Source: JAWPMT01 sp965227935 (GTDB lineage Bacteria; Bacteroidota; Bacteroidia; Cytophagales; Cyclobacteriaceae). Taken from it: a stretch of DNA of 64,000 nucleotides. A program made the translations under genes and the position numbers. Location of the stretch: NCBI GenBank assembly GCA_965227935.1, contig CBDDGS010000019.1:186001-250000 (forward strand). The letters run 5' to 3'. Each line of letters opens with the position of its first letter. Position 1 is the stretch's first letter. A model generated the notes under the pieces. It did not search any database. It was not told where the DNA came from and was given only the letters and a program-made list of their open reading frames with translations. Positions 27,437 through 36,369 of this stretch are shown in pieces.

Positions 27437-30229
27437 ATGTCCTCTTCGACGATTAGAAATCTCTTGGTTCTCAGTGTCGGTCTGCTGCCGATTTTCTGTT
27501 TTCCACAAATCGATAGTCTTCGGTCTGCTTTACAACGGACAACGGATCCGCTGCAACAGGTCAGGACACACAATGCACTTGCCTGGGATCTGAGGGATAT
27601 CAGGCCGGATTCGTCACTGTATCATGCCATTCTTGCCGTCCGCATGGCTGACGAGTTGGGTTTTGTTCATGAGGCCATAGAGGGTACGAATTATATGGGA
27701 GTCGCTCATCGGAATCTCAGTAATTATTCTGAGGCATTTGAGTTTTACCTCGAAGCGTTACGGCGAGCCCAGGAGCATGATGACGGGGAACAGATTGGCT
27801 ACTCACTGATCAATATTGGTAATCTTCATTGGTTTCAAACGAATTATGAAGAGGCTGTTTCTTTTTTTGAACAAGCCCTCCAACAGGCCGAGGATCTGGG
27901 AAATGATAGAATGCTAGGCTATTGTCATGTGAATCTCGGAAGGGCTTACCTCGCAATGACCGAGTTCGCCCTCTCAGAATCCTTCTTCAAAAGGGCGCTG
28001 GATACCCGGCAGGAACTCGGTGATGACCACGGTATTAAAGCCGTGCAGATCGACCTTGCCGACCTCTATCGCAGACGTGGGGATCTGGACGAAGCCCTAA
28101 GCTACAGTCTGGAGGTGGCAAAAGGCATGCAGTCTGTACCTGACGCCCGGGCATTGCTGGTCTTGAACAATACGATTGCCAGGATTTATCTGGATAAAGG
28201 GAATCCCAAGAAAGGCGAATCTCACGCGCAGCGAGCATTGGCCCTTGCCCGCGAGCATGACTCCCCGTACGACGAGAAAGAGATACTATTGACCCTCAGC
28301 GATATCTATCGGGCGATGGGCTTGTTTGAGAAGGCCCTTGCGAGCCATGTCGACTACGCGGAGCTGAATCAACGGTTGTTCAGCGAAGAGAGTATCAGGA
28401 GGATAGAGCAGTTGAGAAATCAACGGCGGATGCAACAGCAGGAGGCTGATTTTCAACTCAGCCAGGAGATCATCGAGCGGCAGCGGATCACTATAATTTT
28501 CACGATATCTGGCATAGTCCTATTTGTGATTCTTGCTGGGATCAGCTACAGGGCATATATCATGCGATCGAGACTTTCGAGGAAGATTGAGAAACAAAAG
28601 GATAGAATACAGAAGGACAAGGGAGTCATCGAACAACAGTCGCGCAAACTCCGGGAGCTTGATGAGGCCAAGTCTCGCTTTTTTGCCAATGTAAGCCACG
28701 ACCTTCGCAGCCCTCTGAGCCTGATCATGGGGAATCTCGAGATGATCGCGGAGGACGAACAGAATGCACTCTCCCCTCAATCAAAGAGGAACCTCGAAGT
28801 GGGATTCAAGAACAGCAAGAGGCTTTTGCACCTGACCGATGAGATCAATGATATTACACGGTTGGAAGAAGGCAAAATTCAGCTGAATCTCGAGAAGGTA
28901 AAGATCAACTCCTACTTGCGTCTGCTTTGCGATATGTTCCGCGCCACGGCCGACTACAAGGGAGTACATCTCGACTTCGAAAGTGAGGTGGCTGATAGTG
29001 CGACGTTGGCCATTGACCCTCGCCAATTTGAGAAGATCTTTTATAACCTTGTGTCAAACGCCATCCGGCACACGCGTGAGGGAGAAAGCATTGTTATCTG
29101 CGCGAGGAGGGAGGGCCCTGACGTTGTCCTTTCCTTTGCGGACACCGGGGAGGGTATCCCTGCCGACAGCCTGCCGTACGTTTTTGACCGATTCTACCAA
29201 TCGAAAGACAAGCAGTACAAGAGTCGAGAAGGCTTGGGGATAGGCCTGGCATTGGTAAAGGAGTTGGTGGATCTGCACGATGGAACGATCGGGGTCGAGA
29301 GCGAGCTCAAGAAGGGTACCACGTTCACGATTCGATTCCACAACCAGGAGAAAGCCAGTGTCGCCGTGGAGGCTACGAGCAGCATGGGTTCCTATCTGGA
29401 GCAGCAAAGCAGCCTTTTCAAGGACCTCGAAGTGGATACGAAGGCCAAGCCGAACCTCCCGATTGTCGATAAGACTCAGAAGTATACTGTCCTGATAGTA
29501 GACGATCACCCTGAAATCCGATATTATATACGCCAGGTGTTGGAGCACGACTTTCTGGTGATGGAAGCCTCCCATGGGCTGGAGGCTATCGATCTGTTGA
29601 AGAATAAGTCCATCGATGTGATTGTCACTGATCTCATGATGCCATGGATGGATGGATTTGAGCTGATCGCTGCGCTCAACGAGAATGAGGAGCTCAAGAA
29701 AATACCTTTGCTGGTCGTCTCTGCTCGTATTTCTGAAGACACGAAGGAAAAAGTGCTGAACCTTGGCGTCAATGAGTATTTGCAGAAACCTTTTCAAAAG
29801 AACGAGCTACGTCTAAGAATTGAAAACCTCCTATCTCAAAGGGCCAAATATGGGTCCACCTCCGGAGAGGTCTTCGATGCACTCACCGACAGCGAAAATC
29901 TTGGTACCATTGAGAGGGGTATTTTGAACCGCCTGGAAAAGGCTGTGAAAGAGAGCATCGACGATCCCCGTCTTTCCGTGTTGCATCTGGCTGATGCTAT
30001 GGCCGCTAGTGAGCGCCAGGTCTATCGGCTGGTGAAGAAAATTACCGGTCTCACACCTCACGAGTACATTACCGAGGTGCGAATGAAATATGTCGACTAT
30101 TTGATTCGAAACAACATGGTGAAGAATGCTTCCGAGGCGGCGAGAAGTGTGGGCCAGAGAAACGTCACTACCTTCAATCGCCAGTATGAGAGAAAGTATG
30201 GTCTAAAGCCCGCTGAGCTATTCGATTGA
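27437..30229 (+). CDS. TPR-sensor hybrid histidine kinase with receiver and AraC-type HTH
   Basis: A 930-residue one-protein phosphorelay. The ATG at 27437 gives a signal-like N-terminus (NLLVLSVGLLPIFCFPQ); a TTG two codons before is possible. About six TPRs (residues 45-310) form a periplasmic sensor. Then come a coiled coil, one membrane helix (352-375), HisKA with His421 (NVSHDLRSPLSL), HATPase with NLVSNAIRH and GLGIGLALV, a receiver with Asp732 (IVTDLMMPWMDG), and a C-terminal AraC-type DNA-binding domain (about 830-930, ending YERKYGLKPAELF). It resembles HTCS regulators but with TPRs in place of the usual propeller repeats. The targets are unknown. Confidence 0.93.
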   Translation: MSSSTIRNLLVLSVGLLPIFCFPQIDSLRSALQRTTDPLQQVRTHNALAWDLRDIRPDSSLYHAILAVRMADELGFVHEAIEGTNYMGVAHRNLSNYSEAFEFYLEALRRAQEHDDGEQIGYSLINIGNLHWFQTNYEEAVSFFEQALQQAEDLGNDRMLGYCHVNLGRAYLAMTEFALSESFFKRALDTRQELGDDHGIKAVQIDLADLYRRRGDLDEALSYSLEVAKGMQSVPDARALLVLNNTIARIYLDKGNPKKGESHAQRALALAREHDSPYDEKEILLTLSDIYRAMGLFEKALASHVDYAELNQRLFSEESIRRIEQLRNQRRMQQQEADFQLSQEIIERQRITIIFTISGIVLFVILAGISYRAYIMRSRLSRKIEKQKDRIQKDKGVIEQQSRKLRELDEAKSRFFANVSHDLRSPLSLIMGNLEMIAEDEQNALSPQSKRNLEVGFKNSKRLLHLTDEINDITRLEEGKIQLNLEKVKINSYLRLLCDMFRATADYKGVHLDFESEVADSATLAIDPRQFEKIFYNLVSNAIRHTREGESIVICARREGPDVVLSFADTGEGIPADSLPYVFDRFYQSKDKQYKSREGLGIGLALVKELVDLHDGTIGVESELKKGTTFTIRFHNQEKASVAVEATSSMGSYLEQQSSLFKDLEVDTKAKPNLPIVDKTQKYTVLIVDDHPEIRYYIRQVLEHDFLVMEASHGLEAIDLLKNKSIDVIVTDLMMPWMDGFELIAALNENEELKKIPLLVVSARISEDTKEKVLNLGVNEYLQKPFQKNELRLRIENLLSQRAKYGSTSGEVFDALTDSENLGTIERGILNRLEKAVKESIDDPRLSVLHLADAMAASERQVYRLVKKITGLTPHEYITEVRMKYVDYLIRNNMVKNASEAARSVGQRNVTTFNRQYERKYGLKPAELFD

Positions 30230-30242
30230 CCCGCTTGCAGGT

Positions 30243-31088
30243 TTAGGGCTCCAAGACGGCCGATGCCCTGGATAGCGAATAGCAACCAAAGAACCCCAGT
30301 ACCACATTATCCGGGTTAGTTTCATTCTTCAGGTTGCCATCTATACTTGCCGGGGAGGTACCTGCCGCTGTGCCTAGTGAAGTCGTTTGATTTCTAAGTA
30401 GACGGAAGAAGTTATAGGCGTCCTTGTTGATAGACCGAAACTCGCACGTGGCCTCATCACCGGCTTCGTAGCGAAACGAGCGAAATTCATTGGGAAAGGT
30501 ATTGCCATTGATGGCTATGTCTTCGAGAAGCTCGATGTCCTGGGGCTCATTAAAAATGGTATCATTGCGAGAGAAAACATAGCGATAATAGTTGCGCCGA
30601 TTGGCCGGGTCTGTAGCCCATACCACAGGAAAGTAGATGTCCAGGATCACGCTTGGGTCTTCCGGTGATGGCTCCTCAAAAGAATCGAAGAGCAATAGGT
30701 CGATTGGCACCACATCGGGCATCAGCACAAACGGTGAGGTGATGGTATCGCCCTCCGGGAGGACCGCCAGCAATGCGTACTGTCGGCCGATCTCGCCGGC
30801 AAAGATTGAGTCGGATCGATAAGTACCCTCTTCAAAGTGAAATGGAAAGACGTTGCCGGAAAGGTCAAACACACTGACCTGGGCGTCGGGAATAGACAGG
30901 TCGCGAGAGGGTTCGTTGAATCCCTGGGTCCGGGAGAGGATCACTTCTTGCGCCTTGACTTCGTTGGTAATAAAGCCTTCGACCACCACCAAATTATCCG
31001 CGGATGGCAATTCGATCGCAATGGGTTCCTCGCAAGAGATGATCGTCACAGTGATCAATATGCTCCATATGTTCCGGGTCCTCCTCAA
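30243..31088 (-). CDS. DUF4249 lipoprotein, partner of the TonB receptor
   Basis: A 281-residue predicted lipoprotein (ILITVTIISCEEP). It matches the DUF4249 family by its position and by segments such as NLVVVEGFITN, IPDAQVSVFDL, EEGTYRSD and the C-terminal VVLGFFGCYSLSRAS. These proteins are nearly always encoded just behind STN-type TonB receptors in Bacteroidota and may act as their surface lipoprotein, by analogy with SusD; no function is proven. The start is TTG at 31088, overlapping the receptor's TGA as TTGA. It is the last gene of the six-gene unit. Confidence 0.85.
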   Translation of the reverse strand: MRRTRNIWSILITVTIISCEEPIAIELPSADNLVVVEGFITNEVKAQEVILSRTQGFNEPSRDLSIPDAQVSVFDLSGNVFPFHFEEGTYRSDSIFAGEIGRQYALLAVLPEGDTITSPFVLMPDVVPIDLLLFDSFEEPSPEDPSVILDIYFPVVWATDPANRRNYYRYVFSRNDTIFNEPQDIELLEDIAINGNTFPNEFRSFRYEAGDEATCEFRSINKDAYNFFRLLRNQTTSLGTAAGTSPASIDGNLKNETNPDNVVLGFFGCYSLSRASAVLEP

Positions 31089-33712
31089 AATCTGAAATTG
31101 TAGGTTAATGCTGGAATGGCGGTGTAGAACACACTGTACCTCACTATTTCGGTCTCACCGGGCATTTCTTCAGATTCCCTGAAAAAGTAGCTAAACGCAT
31201 TCTTGCGAGCGTAGGCATTGTAGACGGTGAATGTCCAATAGTCTTCATACTTCCGCATTTGACCATTCTTTTTTACACGTTTACCTTCCAGCCTCAATGA
31301 GAGGTCCAGTCGATGATAGTCAGTGATACGATTTTGGTTGCGTCCTATGAAGTGAGGGATCGGATTACCTTCGAAAGTGTACTTGGCCACAGGCAAGGTG
31401 ATGGGACGCCCGGTGCTGTAGTTGAAACTAGATGATAGCCCAAGACGCGAAGTAAGTTGTCTAATGTAGACCACCGATAGATCATGCGTCCGGTCGTTAT
31501 CATCGGGATAGTAGGCACCATCATTGACCAGATCCTCTTCGAACTCGCTGATGATCTTCCTTTCCACCCTTGAGAGCGTATAGCTAATCCACCCTTTGTT
31601 CTTTCCAGAGTTTTTCTTGATGTAAAACTCAAGCCCGTACGCGCGACCTCGGGCCTTGAGGAGCTCCGTTTCGATTGCCGGATTGAAGACCAGGTCGGCC
31701 CCGTCGCGATATTCGATGGCATTGTCCACGTTTTTGTAGAAGGCCTCGACATAACCCTCCCACTGATCGTCCTGGAAGTTTTGGTACAATCCTAGTGAAA
31801 CATGATCCGTTCGCGTAGGAGGAAGGTATCTATCGCTTAGTTTCCAGATATCAGTAGGGTTGGGCGTTACGGTATTCGAAATGAGATGGATGTACTGATA
31901 GTTGCGATTATAGGATGCCTTGATGGCTGAGTTGCGTTGCCAGTTCCAGTTGACGGAGATGCGCGGTTCGATATTCAGGAAAGGGTCAAAGATCTTCCCT
32001 GCCGGAATCGAATCAATGCCCACGAGGGCTTCGTCGGTCCGCGGTTCGCCCGGAGCATAGATCCGTTTCTGTGCAGGACCAAAATTGAGAAGGCTGGAAA
32101 GGCGAAACCCGTAAAGCAATTTGAGCTTGGGACTAATCGTCCATTCATGAGAGGCATAGAGTCCAGTTTCCAACCCGTGCTCAGAGTCCAATTCCAGTGG
32201 GTTTGTGGAGGTGTCATCGGGATCAAAAGGTAAGCGCTCGCCGGGTTTTAATCGGTGGAGGGTGGCGATGGCCCCAAACGAAATGAGTGATTTTGGCGAA
32301 ACATAGAACGATTGATCGGCCTTGAGGCTGTAGTCAATCACCCTAAACCTGCCGATGAATGAGCCTGCCTCGCGAGGTTCGCGAATGCGGTAATTGTATT
32401 CACTCACTACCAGTGAAAAGTGACTGAATAACCGCCGTCCATATTGCCGGTTCCAGCGTGTAGTGAACGTGCGGTTTCCCCACCGGAGGTCCGTCCCAAA
32501 ACCTGTTGAGCTGCGGTCATTGCCGAAATAGCCAGAAACGAAGACCGTATTACGGTCGTTGATTTTCCAGTTCATCTTCAGGTTAATGTCCGTGAAGAAA
32601 GCCCGTGTATCGATCTCGTTTTGCGCAGGGACCAGCTGGTTTGGATCCAGGAGCGATTGGCGAAAGGAAACAAGGAACGAACTCTTGCCCTTTGAGATGG
32701 GCCCTTCGGCCATTAGGCGGGCAGAAAGTAGGCCTAAGCCACCTTCCACATGGTGCTCTTGATCATTTCCATCCTTTTGGTGGACCTCTACGACAGATGA
32801 AGCTCTGCCCCCATAAGCCGGAGGGAAAAAGCCCTTATAGAACTGGATGTCATTGACCGACTCTGGATTGAAGATCGAGATCAATCCAAAGTAGTGACTG
32901 GGATTGTAGATGGGCGCCTCGTCGAATAGGATCAGGTTTTCATCGATGCCACCTCCACGGACATTGATGCCGTTTGCCTGCTCACCGAGGTTGCGAATGC
33001 CAGGTAGCAACAGGGACCCCTGAAATACGTCAACCTCTCCCATGAAATAGGGGATATGGTTGTCGGTGTTGAAATCCAGCGTATTGATGCCGGGCACCAT
33101 ACTTTGTACGTTGTAGTAGGCAGGCCGTGAGGAGATGGTCACTGATCCCAACTGTTGCGTTCGGGGTTCGAGCGTAAGGTTCAGGGGCTTGTTGCCGGAA
33201 AGGTCCAGGGTCGTGGTCTGATCTTCATAGCCCACGAATGAGGTCCCAATGGCATACGTCCCCCGAGGTAGCGTAAGAGAGTAGAAGCCATAGCTATTGG
33301 TACTCACGCCGATATCTGTATCGGAGATGAAGACATTGGCTCCGATGAGCGCTTCACCCGTCTGACTGTCGCGTACATACCCCTTGAGCGTGAAGTTGCC
33401 GATGCTAAGCGTTGGTGGCCCGGGAACCAGGAGATATCGATCGCGCTCTTTTTTTACACTGATGCCGGCATTCTCCAATATACCGAGGATCTGTTCGAGG
33501 TTGTAAGTCTCTTTTTCAAGTGTCACGGTGCGGTCAGGTATCCGCGTAGGACTGTAAATAAGATTCGCGTCGGATTGGGATTTGACCTCTTCGATGAGTA
33601 CGCGCAATTGGATGTCCCCTTTGCGGAGTCGAATGGTCGTCTTCTGTCCAAAGGAGAATTGAGCGGTGAGAAAGAAAATCGCAAGTAGTGCTACAGGAAG
33701 ACGTCGAATCAT
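31085..33712 (-). CDS. TonB-dependent receptor with STN and carboxypeptidase-like domains
   Basis: An 875-residue outer-membrane receptor. After the signal peptide (to about residue 22) come an STN domain (about 24-97, signalling domain seen in FecA-type transducers), a carboxypeptidase-regulatory-like domain (about 107-190, starting FTLKGYVRDSQTGEALIGA), the plug (with NGINVRGGGIDENLILFDEA and YGGRASSVVEV) and a 22-strand-type barrel ending ALTYNFRF. The STN domain and the adjacent FecR and ECF sigma genes indicate ligand-triggered control of its own operon. The ligand could be a metal chelate, glycan or peptide. Confidence 0.93.
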   Translation of the reverse strand: MIRRLPVALLAIFFLTAQFSFGQKTTIRLRKGDIQLRVLIEEVKSQSDANLIYSPTRIPDRTVTLEKETYNLEQILGILENAGISVKKERDRYLLVPGPPTLSIGNFTLKGYVRDSQTGEALIGANVFISDTDIGVSTNSYGFYSLTLPRGTYAIGTSFVGYEDQTTTLDLSGNKPLNLTLEPRTQQLGSVTISSRPAYYNVQSMVPGINTLDFNTDNHIPYFMGEVDVFQGSLLLPGIRNLGEQANGINVRGGGIDENLILFDEAPIYNPSHYFGLISIFNPESVNDIQFYKGFFPPAYGGRASSVVEVHQKDGNDQEHHVEGGLGLLSARLMAEGPISKGKSSFLVSFRQSLLDPNQLVPAQNEIDTRAFFTDINLKMNWKINDRNTVFVSGYFGNDRSSTGFGTDLRWGNRTFTTRWNRQYGRRLFSHFSLVVSEYNYRIREPREAGSFIGRFRVIDYSLKADQSFYVSPKSLISFGAIATLHRLKPGERLPFDPDDTSTNPLELDSEHGLETGLYASHEWTISPKLKLLYGFRLSSLLNFGPAQKRIYAPGEPRTDEALVGIDSIPAGKIFDPFLNIEPRISVNWNWQRNSAIKASYNRNYQYIHLISNTVTPNPTDIWKLSDRYLPPTRTDHVSLGLYQNFQDDQWEGYVEAFYKNVDNAIEYRDGADLVFNPAIETELLKARGRAYGLEFYIKKNSGKNKGWISYTLSRVERKIISEFEEDLVNDGAYYPDDNDRTHDLSVVYIRQLTSRLGLSSSFNYSTGRPITLPVAKYTFEGNPIPHFIGRNQNRITDYHRLDLSLRLEGKRVKKNGQMRKYEDYWTFTVYNAYARKNAFSYFFRESEEMPGETEIVRYSVFYTAIPALTYNFRF

Positions 33713-33754
33713 TGGCCCCGTTTCACGAAGGAACGGGTAAAATTAAGCCATGTT

Positions 33755-34672
33755 TCAGCAACCTTCTCCAGATAGGAGATAGGAATTGTTGCTCTTTTCC
33801 ACCTTCAGGGAAAGGACAAAGCAAATATCTTCAAGAATGTCGCTCAGCGACTGATCTTTGAACTCCCCAGTTACCCGACATGTGCCCAGCGCGGAGTCTT
33901 GCAGAACGATCTCGTCAGGATAAAAAGATTGCAGCAATTCGATGGCCTCAGACAGAGGCAGATCATCAAATTTGAAATGACCCGTCTTCCACGCCAACGC
34001 ATTGGTAGCATTGTTGGAGGATTTCAAGATTTGTTCCTTTGATCGTCGATACACACCAGTTTCGCCGGCGGTTATTTCAAGCGAGTTCGCCCCGGCGCTC
34101 AGCGCTACACGGCCTTCAGTGACCTGAACAACCGTATTGGCATTCGTCGTGTTGACGCCAAATTCTGTACCGAGCACCGTGATGGACAGCCCATCACCCG
34201 TTGCAATTGTGAATGTACCTTGCCCTTTGGTGATGTCGAAGTAGCCCTCGCCATCGAACGATACTTCACGATTATCAAAACCCCTGGCGTACGTGATTCT
34301 GGTACCCTGGCGGAGCCAAACTTGAGAGCCATCAGGTAGCAACAAGCTTTCGGTGCTGGAACCCGAGTTCTCAAATGCGATCATCTCCGGACCATTTTGT
34401 GATTGGCCTACGAAGAAGTAGCCAGCAAGTCCAAGGCCACAAGTAATGATGATGACCGCGGCGACTTTTAGGAAGTTGAAATTTAGGGAGCGATGTACAG
34501 TCTGGGATTCGATCTGTGATTGGAAGTTTTCCCACGCTGAGGAAGAGTCGATGGAAAGCTCCGTCTCTTCTCCCGTGAGCTCGTATAGGACCTTTAGCTC
34601 CTGATCCACGACGGCATCTTTATCACCGTCATAGTGCATCTGGTTGTATCCCTCAAGTAATTGGTGGTCCAT
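33755..34672 (-). CDS. FecR-family anti-sigma factor
   Basis: About 305 residues from the ATG at 34672; the frame also opens at a TTG at 34687. A short cytoplasmic part (to about 78) precedes one membrane helix (LKVAAVIIITCGLGLAGYFF). The periplasmic FecR domain follows (LPDGSQVWLRQGTRITYARG, EGYFDI, VLGTEFGVN), and the DUF4974-type C-terminus has LSEAIELLQSFYPDEI. By analogy with FecR it binds the ECF sigma factor inside and the receptor's STN domain outside. The sigma gene is 60 bp upstream and the receptor gene 42 bp downstream. Confidence 0.92.
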   Translation of the reverse strand: MDHQLLEGYNQMHYDGDKDAVVDQELKVLYELTGEETELSIDSSSAWENFQSQIESQTVHRSLNFNFLKVAAVIIITCGLGLAGYFFVGQSQNGPEMIAFENSGSSTESLLLPDGSQVWLRQGTRITYARGFDNREVSFDGEGYFDITKGQGTFTIATGDGLSITVLGTEFGVNTTNANTVVQVTEGRVALSAGANSLEITAGETGVYRRSKEQILKSSNNATNALAWKTGHFKFDDLPLSEAIELLQSFYPDEIVLQDSALGTCRVTGEFKDQSLSDILEDICFVLSLKVEKSNNSYLLSGEGC

Positions 34673-34732
34673 ACGTAGGTAGGTCAAATAAAATCACGAG
34701 CACCCCTAAACTTTTTCTATTTTTTTCCGTTC

Positions 34733-35287
34733 TCACTCGTTTAATGTTTTCAATAATGGTCGGAGTGCCTCTCTGAGCTTTTTGAGGGCGATTCCCATTT
34801 GGTTTTCCACAGTTTTTTTTGATAAGTCGAGTTCCTCTGCGATCTCATCGTAGGTGAGGCCGGCATTTCGACTAAGAATAAATATCTCGCGACATTTTTT
34901 CGGTAAGGCGTCGACAGCCTGTTTCACCATTTGTGATACATACTTTGCCTGCCCTTCATCTTTTGCGGGTGCCTCAAAACCGACTTCATGCTCGGAGATA
35001 TCCATTTGTGCCTGGGCCTTGGGCAGTTCGAGCTTCAGGTAATTGATGGATCGGTTCTTCGCGGCCGAATACAAATAGCTGCGAAGTGAACTCTGGATTT
35101 CAATGGTCTCTCGCTTCTCCCAGATATACATAAACACCTCCTGAGCGATCTCCTCGGCGATCTGCTGACTGCGGACAAAGCGATTGGTGAACCGCACGAT
35201 GTCCGCATAGTGGCCCTTGAAGAATCGCTCGTAAGCCTTCAGGTCACCTTGTCGGATACTTTGGAAGTCGTCGATATTTTCAGACAT
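34733..35287 (-). CDS. ECF RNA polymerase sigma factor (FecI-like)
   Basis: A 184-residue sigma-70 family factor with only regions 2 and 4. Region 2 contains FTNRFVRSQQIAEEIAQEVFMYIWEKRE; region 4 contains ALPKKCREIFILSRNAGLTYDEIAEEL and SKKTVENQMGIALKKLREAL. It is of the Bacteroidota sigma-70 subfamily usually paired with FecR. It starts one base after the stop of the serine-hydrolase-like gene, so that gene is probably translated from the same mRNA. It likely drives this operon when released by FecR. Confidence 0.93.
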   Translation of the reverse strand: MSENIDDFQSIRQGDLKAYERFFKGHYADIVRFTNRFVRSQQIAEEIAQEVFMYIWEKRETIEIQSSLRSYLYSAAKNRSINYLKLELPKAQAQMDISEHEVGFEAPAKDEGQAKYVSQMVKQAVDALPKKCREIFILSRNAGLTYDEIAEELDLSKKTVENQMGIALKKLREALRPLLKTLNE

Positions 35288-35288
35288 T

Positions 35289-36368
35289 CTACTGGATAAA
35301 CGGCGTGATTACCTCAGTGTACAAAAATAGGGGAGGACTGAATGTGGGGAGAAAAAGATTGTCAGTGCTAAAAGCAATGACCATGTTTTTCGCGGGATTG
35401 ATGAAGATGTGTTGGGGAAAAAAATAGGTGTCGTTGGGCGTCAGTTTTGGGAAGTTCAATTCGTCGGCAAAAAGGTGCCATCCGTAGCCGTAGTTGATCG
35501 TATTTGTTATCTGTAGGCGGACGGTCACTGCATCTTCGATCCATGCCTCGGAGACAATCCGCTCTCCCTGCCAAAGCCCTTCTTTCAGATAGAGATAACC
35601 CAGTTTGGTGAGTTCCAGCGTTGTGGTGCTGAAACCAGTTCCGGCGTTGATATTACCCGCTGGATCTTCGCTCCACCAATACTCTTGGATTCCAAGAGGG
35701 TCAAACAACTTCTCCTGCACAAATTCCTCAAATGGTTGATCAACCACCGTTTCGATTGCTTTGGCGATCACCATGCCGGCCATGGAGTTGAGATTGAAAC
35801 GCGTATCTGGTTGCGCCTCCATCGGTTGCTCGAGAACGTACCGGACCCAGTCCGCAGTGCCCTGGACAGCGTTGATGTCATTTCTTGGATCGCCGAGGTT
35901 TCGCACACCTTCGTTCCACGACAAGCCACTTCTATTCAGCAGCAAGTGCTCAATGGTGATCTGTCGCTTCGTGGGATCCGAGGCGAATATGTCGTCGTAC
36001 TGGATGGGCAATACATCGTTGATAGGTGTGGTCACACCTCCGAGAAAGCCCTCTTCTATGGCTATGCCGAGGGCCAGGACCGTCACTATAGGGGTGCTGC
36101 GACCAATTGAGCGAACCGACGATCTTTGGTCTCCAAGGTAGTAGTTTTCAAAAACCAGCTTGTCATCCTTGATGATGATCATGGACCGAACACTCTGGAA
36201 AGAGCCAGAGTAGATACCACTGTTGATTTCCAGCAAGCCATTTTCGCTCATGCCCACATCCGACGGGAAGGCATACTCCCATATTTCCTGATCAGGGGGT
36301 ACTTCGTCTCCTGTGTAGCAGGCTGCGATAAAGATGGGAAGAACAAGGAAAATTCTCACTGCTTTCAT
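35289..36368 (-). CDS. Serine-hydrolase-like (class C beta-lactamase fold) lipoprotein with altered active site
   Basis: A 359-residue predicted lipoprotein (LVLPIFIAAC). Overall it follows the beta-lactamase-related serine hydrolase family: ITIEHLLLNRSGLSWNEG, FVQEKLFDPLGIQEYWW, TTTLELTKLGYLYLKEGLW and INYGYGWHLF. The catalytic motifs do not fit. The SxxK region reads RSIGRSTPI (Arg90 where Lys is expected), the Tyr of YxN/YxS is Leu193 (FNLNSMAG), and the late Gly-rich motif is replaced by YFFPQH. It is therefore probably not a hydrolase but a binding or signalling protein (inference). It is packed between the outer-membrane protein and sigma factor genes with single-base gaps. Confidence 0.8.
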   Translation of the reverse strand: MKAVRIFLVLPIFIAACYTGDEVPPDQEIWEYAFPSDVGMSENGLLEINSGIYSGSFQSVRSMIIIKDDKLVFENYYLGDQRSSVRSIGRSTPIVTVLALGIAIEEGFLGGVTTPINDVLPIQYDDIFASDPTKRQITIEHLLLNRSGLSWNEGVRNLGDPRNDINAVQGTADWVRYVLEQPMEAQPDTRFNLNSMAGMVIAKAIETVVDQPFEEFVQEKLFDPLGIQEYWWSEDPAGNINAGTGFSTTTLELTKLGYLYLKEGLWQGERIVSEAWIEDAVTVRLQITNTINYGYGWHLFADELNFPKLTPNDTYFFPQHIFINPAKNMVIAFSTDNLFLPTFSPPLFLYTEVITPFIQ

Positions 36369-36369
36369 C

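Noticed and set aside
29054..29797. A 247-codon open frame on the minus strand inside the TPR hybrid kinase
   Set aside because: It runs antisense through the HATPase and receiver domains of a clear gene and shows no domain; it is a by-product of codon composition.
35289..36368. A functional beta-lactamase or antibiotic resistance gene
   Set aside because: The catalytic Lys, Tyr and Gly-rich motif are absent, and the operon context is cell-surface signalling.
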